The notes under the pieces are model-generated. The model was given only the letters and a program-made list of their open reading frames with translations. It was not told where the DNA came from and did no database searches. The translations under genes and the position numbers were made by a program. Below are positions 57,538 through 64,000 of a stretch of DNA of 64,000 bases, in pieces. The stretch covers positions 124,001-188,000 of the forward strand of contig JAJFKU010000063.1 in assembly GCA_021773035.1 (NCBI GenBank). Direction: 5' to 3'. This DNA is from Woeseiaceae bacterium. GTDB taxonomy: Bacteria > Pseudomonadota > Gammaproteobacteria > Steroidobacterales > Woeseiaceae. The number at the start of each line of letters is the position of its first letter. The stretch's first letter is position 1.

Positions 57538-58194
57538 TCAGATTCCCAGCTGTTCTACCAGGTCTTCCTCTACTCCGACGATATGCTCGTGCAGCAGCGC
57601 CTTCGCGGCGCGTTTATCTCGTTTGCGACAGACTTCGATCAGTGCGCGATGTTCCTCTTCCGCTCTCGCGATATGGTCTCCGCTGAGTAGCTGCAGTCGA
57701 ATATACCTGTCGCACTTCCTGTGCAGGGAAGAGATGACCTTGATCGTTTCGGGACGATTCGCCGGGCTGTAGAGCGCGAGGTGAAATCTCCAGTTGTACT
57801 CACTCCATTGCTCTATATCGCGCCCACGCTCCATCGCCGCATCGAATACTCCGAGGACTTCGTGGGCCTTTTTCAGGTCCTCTTCGCGGATATTGTCTAT
57901 TGCCCGTCCGATCAGGTCAGTCTCTATCAGTCGTCGAAGATGGATCCATTCCAGTGCCTTTTCCAGCGTGAGCTCAGTCGCGACAGCGCCCCGATGTGAC
58001 TGCAGTTCAACCAGGCCCTCGGCTTCAAGCTGCCGCAACGCTTCTCTCACAGGAATGATGCTGGTTCCAAACGATTTTGCGATCGCATCCTGGCGTAACG
58101 GTTCGCCGCCGCAGATATCGCGCTTGAGTATGCGTTCGCGAATTTCGGCGGCTACCGTCTGCGCGATAGTTGGCGGTCGTTTCGGCTGATCCAT
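57538..58194 (-). CDS. GntR-family (FadR/FCD type) transcriptional regulator
   Basis: The ATG at 58194, preceded by GGAGAA, gives 218 residues; the track's longer start is unlikely. The winged helix (IAQTVAAEIRERILKRDI...LRQDAIAKSFGTS..PVREALRQLEAEGLV) is GntR type and the C-terminal all-helical FCD domain has the ligand residues WRFHLALY and a late His (ALLHEHIV). FCD regulators sense small organic acids. It lies inside the imino-acid locus, next to three copies of ATATATWATATAT, and is probably its regulator. Confidence 0.92.
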   Translation of the reverse strand: MDQPKRPPTIAQTVAAEIRERILKRDICGGEPLRQDAIAKSFGTSIIPVREALRQLEAEGLVELQSHRGAVATELTLEKALEWIHLRRLIETDLIGRAIDNIREEDLKKAHEVLGVFDAAMERGRDIEQWSEYNWRFHLALYSPANRPETIKVISSLHRKCDRYIRLQLLSGDHIARAEEEHRALIEVCRKRDKRAAKALLHEHIVGVEEDLVEQLGI

Positions 58195-58613
58195 GTGACG
58201 TTCTCCGGCAAATTGTCGGGAATGGCGCCGCCGGTCCCTCTGCGGTGCAGACCCCGATAGTGGATTGCAATTATCACTGACAACGGCGGCGTTGCCCACA
58301 ATTTGTTGGCAGACGCCTGTCGGGCCCAGACGTCATTGTGTTGTTCATCACCCCGGATAGAGGGGCGGGCGTCTTTGCTGTGACGTCCCATTGCTGCAGT
58401 TAGTGGGCAAAAGTTTTGACAGAACAGAGAATATCTATTATATATTATATATTCTTTTGAAAAACGATACGGTTTCCGATTAAGCAATCGTGCGACAGGG
58501 TGGTCTCTGGTCATCTTCGGGATGACTAACTTCGAGGCTGCAGCAGTAAAAGTAGAAATCATTGTGAGCATTAGTGGATTCGAGACTCCGATCCAGGGGG
58601 GGAGGTAGTGAAG
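58195..58613. promoter_or_regulatory. Intergenic control region between GntR and the TonB receptor
   Basis: A 419-base spacer between divergent genes. A good plus-strand promoter, TTGACA (58416-58421), 17 bases, TATATA (58439-58444), overlaps predicted operator D (ATATATTATATAT, 58440-58452), implying repression of the TonB receptor. I found no small RNA or extra gene in the remainder. Confidence 0.6.
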
Positions 58614-61526
58614 ATGTGTGCTTTTTTGAAGAACTCAGATAAAAGATTCGTTACGGGGTGGCTTGCAGCCATTACAACTGTTGGACTGACGGCGACGTCG
58701 CCGCCGGTCTTTGCTCAGGAAGAGAACGAGATTGAGGAGGTGGTTGTCACCGGCTCGCGGCTGGTGCGTCGCGACCTCGATGCGGCCAGCCCGGTGGCCA
58801 TAGTGACGGGCGAGGCGATCAGAGGGTCGGGTAACGTCACCTTGGAAGAGACGCTGAACGAAATGCCGCAACTGGCATCCGACAACACGTCGAGTGTCAA
58901 TTCCGGTGGTGGTTCCGGTATTCTGACCGCCGACCTGCGCGGGCTCGATGCGGTTCGCACGCTGGTGCTCGTCAACGGGCGGCGTTTTGCGCCAGCCGAT
59001 TCACGCGGTTTGACCGATCTGTCGAGTATTCCCGACGCGCTTGTCGAGCGTGTCGAGATCATGACCGGCGGCGCATCCGCGGTGTACGGCTCCGATGCAA
59101 TCGCCGGCGCAATTAACTTCCGGCTGAAGGACGATTTTGAGGGCCTCGAATTCGGTTACTCGCTTAGCGAGACCGATAAGGGCGATGCCACTACGCAGAA
59201 ATACGATCTTACCGTGGGTGGCAACTTCGATGACGGTCGTGGCAACGCGGTCGTCAGCGTATCCTATACCGATCGCGGTGAAATCTTCTTCGCGGATCGC
59301 GACTACTCAGCCATCTCCCTGTTCGAGAGTGGTGGCACGCTTGTCCCGGGCGGTTCGAGTAACCTGCCTGGTACCCGCCTGGGCCTGAACAGCACTCAGC
59401 TGGCGAACCTGAACGGCCTGAGTTTCGATCCGGCAACAGCGTGCCCCGGTACGATCGGTGGCCTCCGCTTCGGGGAAAACGGAGCGGTTCTGCCGTTCTG
59501 CGATCCCGAGGATCGTTACAATTTCGCACCGCAGAACTATCTCTTGCGCCCTTTGGAGCGAGTGCAGATCAGCGCGATCGGCCACTATGACATCAATGAA
59601 AACGTCACCGCCTACAGCGAGTTGTTCTTCATGGATAATCGCAACGAATGGCAGCAGGCGCCGAATGCCGGCGGACTGCAGACCAGCGGTGCACCGCGCG
59701 GCGATTACCTGATCCCGGACTACGCCAACAACCCGGTATTGTTTGACGCAACCCGGCAATTCCTTATTGCCAACGCCGCTACTTTCGATGCGGACGGTGA
59801 TGGCACGGCGGTTATCCAGGGTACGGGACGGCGTTCGGTGGAAACCGGCCCGAGGAACTTCAAGTACGACCGCGCCAGCTACAGTGCAACGGTGGGCCTG
59901 AAGGGTAATCTCGATATTGGTGGCACCGAATGGCGGTGGGATACCTTCTTCCAATATCAGCGTGCCAAGACCGATGAAGATATTGCCGGCGAGCTGTCGA
60001 GTTTGCGCTTATCTCTAGGCTCGGCGGTAACGGTCGATCCGACGGCACCCGGCGGGGTTCGGTGTACCAACGAATTCGTTGGTTGCGTACCGGTCAACTT
60101 CCTGGGTCTGGATTCTGTCACGCCTGAGGCGGCGGCATTCATTTCCCCGAATCATGGCGTTACCAACGTCCTCGAACGGCAGGTATACGGCGGCTTTATT
60201 TCCGGTGAACTGTTCGAGCTCCCGGCAGGGCCGCTGGCGGTAGGAGTCGGCTTCGAGGCGCGTGACGAGAAGTTCAGCTTCCGTCCGGACACGGCAGCGC
60301 AGGGCGGCGAGTTCGGAGATCCGGAACCACCGATCGAAGCCGGTATCGATCTGACGGAGTTTTTCGCAGAAGCCCGGGTTCCGCTTCTCGAAGATGCCAG
60401 TTTCGCAGATTACCTCGGCCTCGAACTTGCGGTGAGAACATCCGACTATTCGACGATCGGAAGTGTTTCCACCTGGAAGGCCGGCGTCGAATGGGCGCCG
60501 ACGGACTGGCTGCGTTTTCGCGGCATGGTCAATCAGGCTATCCGCTCGCCGAATCTCGATGAGCTCTTCGATAGTGTCGGCATTGGATTTTCGGCAGGTG
60601 ACGATCCCTGCGATAACGATCTGAGCCCGACACAGGCGCAAAGAGACCTGTGTGTTCAGCAGGGTATTCTGGCTTCCGAGATCGATACCTTCGACCAGAT
60701 CAATGTCGGCTTCGGCGTTCGCTCGGGCGGTAATCCGGATCTCAGCGAAGAGGAGGCGGATACCTTAACGATCGGCGTGGTTATTTCTCCGCCGTTTCTT
60801 GAAGGTCTGAACCTCACGATTGACTACTACGAGATCGAGATCGACAACGCGATCAACCAGCTCAGTGCCCAGCAGGTCGTCGATAACTGTTTCCGCGGGG
60901 ACAACCTGGACAACAACAGCGATACCTGCCAGGCAATTACCCGCTTCGCCAATGGCCAGATCGACTTTGTCGACGCCCGATCATTGAACGTGGCCAGCGT
61001 TACGGCTACCGGTCTTGACGTCCAGGCGGACTACTCGTTCGATCTTGGCGACCGGCTGGCGTTCTTCGGACCGGCTTCGCTGGACCTGCAGCTCATTGCG
61101 AGCTTTGCGTTCGAGAACGAAACCATCGCAGAACCGGGGCAGCCGGGCCTGGACTGCCTCGGTTACTTCGGTGGCAGCTGCTCCGGTTTCAACGTGTTCA
61201 TCCAGCCTGAAACCAAGTACGTGTTCAACGCCGGCTACAAGTCGGGCGATTTTTCCGGTCGTTTTCAGTGGCGCAGTCTCTCGTCCATCGCGTTGTTCCC
61301 CGGCGCGGGTAACGTCGTTCAGAGCGGATCAGCTGCGAGCTACGTGGATCTGAACTTCGACTACGACTTCGGCGAGCGATACTCGGTGTTCCTGGGAATC
61401 GACAACCTGACGGATGAGGAACCGCCGATTCTTGGGTTTTCGCTGGCTGGCGACGCGAATGTGGACATATCGTTGTACGATGTTCTCGGACGTAGATTCT
61501 TCGGCGGATTCCGTATCAACTTCTGA
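58614..61526 (+). CDS. TonB-dependent outer-membrane receptor
   Basis: I start at the ATG at 58614, eight bases after GGAGG; the track's 58608 GTG is too close to the ribosome site. The 970-residue protein has a signal (cleavage near PPVFAQ), the TonB-box-like EEVVVTGSRL, the plug (SPVAIVTGEAI, GLDAVRTLVLVNGRR, VERVEIMTGGASAVYGSDAIAGAINF) and a large barrel ending in ...FFGGFRINF. It fits the large carbohydrate/peptide-uptake group of TonB receptors. The locus suggests a proline/hydroxyproline peptide or derivative as cargo, which is inference. Confidence 0.95.
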   Translation: MCAFLKNSDKRFVTGWLAAITTVGLTATSPPVFAQEENEIEEVVVTGSRLVRRDLDAASPVAIVTGEAIRGSGNVTLEETLNEMPQLASDNTSSVNSGGGSGILTADLRGLDAVRTLVLVNGRRFAPADSRGLTDLSSIPDALVERVEIMTGGASAVYGSDAIAGAINFRLKDDFEGLEFGYSLSETDKGDATTQKYDLTVGGNFDDGRGNAVVSVSYTDRGEIFFADRDYSAISLFESGGTLVPGGSSNLPGTRLGLNSTQLANLNGLSFDPATACPGTIGGLRFGENGAVLPFCDPEDRYNFAPQNYLLRPLERVQISAIGHYDINENVTAYSELFFMDNRNEWQQAPNAGGLQTSGAPRGDYLIPDYANNPVLFDATRQFLIANAATFDADGDGTAVIQGTGRRSVETGPRNFKYDRASYSATVGLKGNLDIGGTEWRWDTFFQYQRAKTDEDIAGELSSLRLSLGSAVTVDPTAPGGVRCTNEFVGCVPVNFLGLDSVTPEAAAFISPNHGVTNVLERQVYGGFISGELFELPAGPLAVGVGFEARDEKFSFRPDTAAQGGEFGDPEPPIEAGIDLTEFFAEARVPLLEDASFADYLGLELAVRTSDYSTIGSVSTWKAGVEWAPTDWLRFRGMVNQAIRSPNLDELFDSVGIGFSAGDDPCDNDLSPTQAQRDLCVQQGILASEIDTFDQINVGFGVRSGGNPDLSEEEADTLTIGVVISPPFLEGLNLTIDYYEIEIDNAINQLSAQQVVDNCFRGDNLDNNSDTCQAITRFANGQIDFVDARSLNVASVTATGLDVQADYSFDLGDRLAFFGPASLDLQLIASFAFENETIAEPGQPGLDCLGYFGGSCSGFNVFIQPETKYVFNAGYKSGDFSGRFQWRSLSSIALFPGAGNVVQSGSAASYVDLNFDYDFGERYSVFLGIDNLTDEEPPILGFSLAGDANVDISLYDVLGRRFFGGFRINF

Positions 61527-61570
61527 TGGGAATCAGTGGATGAGCGCTTACCTTCGGTGAGCGTTGTGAG

Positions 61571-61607
61571 AAGCGTCGATCGGACGATTGTCGATCGACG
61601 CTTTTTT
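61571..61607 (+). terminator. Rho-independent terminator after the TonB receptor
   Basis: AAGCGTCGATCG and its complement form a 12-bp stem (61571-61582 with 61592-61603) with a 9-base loop, followed by a short T run (TTTTTT overlaps the stem end). It lies 45 bases after the receptor stop. Confidence 0.88.
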
Positions 61608-61637
61608 CTGAATTGCAGATAGGGAAAGGAGAAACTT

Positions 61638-63278
61638 GTGAGTATCGACTTGAAAAAGGCCGCCGAGATGACGGTGGCGTTCATGGTCTTGCTTTCTTTC
61701 TGTGTCACCAGTGGTGTCGCTGCAGAAGAAATCGAGGAAACGGTAGCGGGTGCCCCCGATCGGGAAGCCGGCGAAGGTGAGGGGCCTTTCGAGCGCCTGA
61801 TTATTCGCGGAGCGACTCTCATAGATGGCAGCGGCGCACCGGCGCGCGGCCCGGTCGATATCGTCGTCGAGGGGAATCGAATCGTTGAGGTCACGGGTGT
61901 CGGTGTTCCGAAAATACCTATCGATGAGGAACTGCGTCCCGGCGGAGCAACCCGGGAAATCGACGCGTCAGGCTCTTACGTCATGCCGGGTTTCATCAAT
62001 AATCATGCACACATAGGCGGCGTGCCGAAGGCGCCGGAGGCTGAGTATCCCTACAAGCTGTGGCTGGCGCACGGAATTACGACGATTCGCGGTGTGCCCG
62101 GCGGCGATGTGAGCTGGACGCTTAACGAAAAAGAGCGCAGCGCCAGAAATGAAATTGTTGCACCGAGAATATTCAGTTATCACGTACCCGGTCAGGGTGA
62201 GGACTGGAAAGGCGGCCCGATTCATACTCCGGAAGTTGCCCGTGAGTGGGTTCGCTGGGCAGCTCGCGAAGGTATTGACGGGATCAAGATTTTTAACCAC
62301 CCGCCCGACGTGCTTGCAGCCGTTCTCGATGAGGCTGCGCGACATAAACTGGGCAGCACGGCGCATCTCAATCAGCTGATGGTTGCAGAGACAAATGCAC
62401 AACAGGCCGTTGCTATGGGTCTCGGGACTGTCACGCATTTCTACGGAATATTTGAGTCCATGTACGACGATCACGACGTGCAGCCGTGGCCACATGCCAT
62501 GAATTACAGTGACGAACAACTCCGCTTTACCCAGGTGGCGCGGCAGTGGAACCTGATCGATCTGCAAGGCAGCGACAGCTGGAACAAACTCATCCAGCAC
62601 TTTCTCGATCACAAGACGATTCTCGATCCGACCATGACAGCGTATCTCGCAGGCCGTGACGTCATGCGTGCCCGTAACGCCGACTGGCATCAACGCTATA
62701 CGCTTCCGAGTTTGTGGGACTTTTACACGCCGAGCAGAGTCAATCACGGTTCCTACTACTATGACTGGACTACGGCGGACGAAATCGCCTGGAAGGCGTT
62801 TTATCGTACGTGGATGGATTTCATCGACGACTACAAGGATGCCGGTGGTCGCGTCACAGTCAGTGCAGACGCAGCATTCATCTACAATCAATACGGTTTT
62901 GGCTACGTCGAGGAAATGGAGCTGATTCAGGAGGCCGGCTTAACGCCGCTCGAAGTCATTCGTGCTGCAACGCTACACGCGGCACAGGCTTTGCACGAGC
63001 CTAAAGGCGTGCCGATCCAGTTCGGTGTCGTTCGACCGGGACTGCTTGCCGATATGGTGATCGTCGATGAGAATCCTCTGCAGAATCTGAAGGTGCTGTA
63101 TGGTACGGGCCACGTCAGGCTAAACGACGAAACCCAACAACCGGAGCGTGTCGGCGGCGTCAGGTACACCATCAAAGACGGCATCGTTTACGACGCAAAG
63201 CAGCTGCTGCGTGACGTCGAAGAGATGGTCGACGCCCAGAAACGCGAACGTGGAATTACACAACTGCCGCAGTACTAG
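61638..63278 (+). CDS. Exported amidohydrolase, metal site intact
   Basis: A GTG start follows AAAGGAG. The 546 residues have a signal peptide (VAFMVLLSFCVTSGVAA), then a metal-dependent amidohydrolase: GFINNHAHIGG (HxH), the putative carbamylated lysine in GIDGIKIFNHPP, His in STAHLNQ and VTHFYG, and Asp in VTVSADAAF. Unlike the paralogue at 48470 the HxH is intact. It is probably an imidazolonepropionase/prolidase-like enzyme acting on amide or peptide bonds outside the cytosol; the exact substrate is unknown. Confidence 0.87.
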   Translation: MSIDLKKAAEMTVAFMVLLSFCVTSGVAAEEIEETVAGAPDREAGEGEGPFERLIIRGATLIDGSGAPARGPVDIVVEGNRIVEVTGVGVPKIPIDEELRPGGATREIDASGSYVMPGFINNHAHIGGVPKAPEAEYPYKLWLAHGITTIRGVPGGDVSWTLNEKERSARNEIVAPRIFSYHVPGQGEDWKGGPIHTPEVAREWVRWAAREGIDGIKIFNHPPDVLAAVLDEAARHKLGSTAHLNQLMVAETNAQQAVAMGLGTVTHFYGIFESMYDDHDVQPWPHAMNYSDEQLRFTQVARQWNLIDLQGSDSWNKLIQHFLDHKTILDPTMTAYLAGRDVMRARNADWHQRYTLPSLWDFYTPSRVNHGSYYYDWTTADEIAWKAFYRTWMDFIDDYKDAGGRVTVSADAAFIYNQYGFGYVEEMELIQEAGLTPLEVIRAATLHAAQALHEPKGVPIQFGVVRPGLLADMVIVDENPLQNLKVLYGTGHVRLNDETQQPERVGGVRYTIKDGIVYDAKQLLRDVEEMVDAQKRERGITQLPQY

Positions 63279-63358
63279 GGCAACTAACAGAACGTATGTT
63301 GAAAAAACGCATATCAAACGAGATGTAATCGCTATTCAACTTTATCAGGATAAGAATC

Positions 63359-64000
63359 GTGACAGATAGTCAGGCCGTATTCACGGGTTGTATGCCGGCG
63401 TTGATGACGCCATGCAGTGCGGCGGGAGAGCCGGATTTTGATGCGCTTGCCGCAAAGGGGCGCGAGCTGGTCGATGCCGGGATGGGCGCGGTCGTCTATT
63501 GTGGGTCGATGGGCGACTGGCCGCTGCTCGCCGATGCGCAGCGTCTGGAGGGTGTTGAAGCTCTGACCGCTGCCGGAGTGCCTGTCGTGGTTGGTACGGG
63601 CGCCCAGAACACGGCACGCGCCGTTGCCTTCGCACGGCATGCGAGGCGTGTTGGCGCCATGGGACTCATGGTTATTCCCCGAGTGCTTTCCCGGGTCGCG
63701 TCTCAAGCGGCGCAACGAGAGCATTTTGCCGCGATTCTGGATGCAGCCGAGGAATTGCCGGCCGTTATCTACAACAGCCCGTACTACGGCTTCGAAACCA
63801 AGGCCGACTTGTTCAACAATCTGCGAGCTCATCATAATAACCTTGTTGGATTCAAGGAGTTTGGTGGCGCAGCTTCGCTGAGTTATGCGGCGGAGCATAT
63901 CACCAGTGGCGACCCCGAGCTGACGCTGATGGTTGGCGTCGATACACAGGTCGTTCATGGCTTCGTTCACTGCGGTGCGCAAGGCGCGATAACCGGTATT
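63359..64000 (+). CDS. DHDPS-family protein, likely pyrroline-4-hydroxy-2-carboxylate deaminase (right edge)
   Basis: Not in the ORF track as a complete ORF because it runs off the window. A GTG at 63359 after AGGATAAG opens a frame of 214 codons to 64000. The barrel has VIYNSPYYGF (Tyr138 region) and the Schiff-base lysine K166 in LVGFKEFGG, plus VYCGSMGDWPLL and MVIPRVLSR, which match the deaminase found beside 4-hydroxyproline epimerases. It would convert Pyr4H2C to 2-oxoglutarate semialdehyde. Other DHDPS-family functions remain possible. Confidence 0.85.
   Translation, partial: MTDSQAVFTGCMPALMTPCSAAGEPDFDALAAKGRELVDAGMGAVVYCGSMGDWPLLADAQRLEGVEALTAAGVPVVVGTGAQNTARAVAFARHARRVGAMGLMVIPRVLSRVASQAAQREHFAAILDAAEELPAVIYNSPYYGFETKADLFNNLRAHHNNLVGFKEFGGAASLSYAAEHITSGDPELTLMVGVDTQVVHGFVHCGAQGAITGI

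Overview
The window reads as a chromosome segment of a GC-rich gammaproteobacterium, probably a marine heterotroph. The evidence is gene order: a mreBCD-mrdA-rodA-mltB-rlpA-dacA-ybeD-lipB run, gatCAB, hemA-prfA, and TPR protein-lolB-tRNA-Gln-prs-rplY-pth-ychF. I suspect a Woeseia-like lineage, but I cannot prove that from sequence alone.

Layout. 1-4.7 kb: an unrecognised secreted protein cut by the left edge (absent from the ORF track because it has no stop in the window), then two adjacent surface-type proteins that share a duplicated C-terminal module. 4.7-14.4 kb (minus): the cell-elongation and wall-remodelling cluster, closed by a rho-independent terminator. 14.5-24.3 kb (plus): gatCAB, hslO, then an ArsR-methyltransferase fusion regulator with metF and metH. 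24.4-25.4 kb: a TetR regulator and a small secreted protein, each preceded by a copy of the same palindrome. 25.4-28.4 kb (minus): an exo/endonuclease-phosphatase protein, moeB/thiF-like, ppiB and prmC. 28.5-33.2 kb (plus): transsulfuration genes and a large helical-repeat protein, which separate prmC from prfA-hemA. 35.6-42.2 kb: TPR protein, lolB, tRNA-Gln, prs, rplY, pth, ychF and a TRIC-family membrane protein.

At 42.3 kb a tRNA-Met(CAT) is followed by an internally deleted IS110-type element, small membrane-protein genes and a broken gene. This looks like the edge of an accessory island. From 44.3 kb to the right edge the genes form a proline/hydroxyproline-peptide utilisation locus: a pyrroline-carboxylate reductase-like protein, a D-amino-acid (D-hydroxyproline) dehydrogenase-like flavoprotein, a DUF885 peptidase, two exported amidohydrolases, an NSS-family sodium symporter, an enolase-superfamily epimerase, two M24 Xaa-Pro peptidases (one exported, one cytosolic), a Cys/Cys 4-hydroxyproline 2-epimerase, a Ser/Thr proline-racemase-like protein, a GntR regulator, a TonB-dependent receptor and a DHDPS-family protein matching Pyr4H2C deaminase.

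The inferred working model is as follows. The TonB receptor imports imino-acid peptides or derivatives. Exported amidohydrolases and peptidases trim them, the NSS carrier brings products inside, and the epimerase, dehydrogenase and deaminase convert hydroxyproline toward 2-oxoglutarate semialdehyde. A 13-bp motif, ATATATWATATAT, occurs in four intergenic regions of this locus, one copy with a mismatch, and is the best candidate for the GntR operator.
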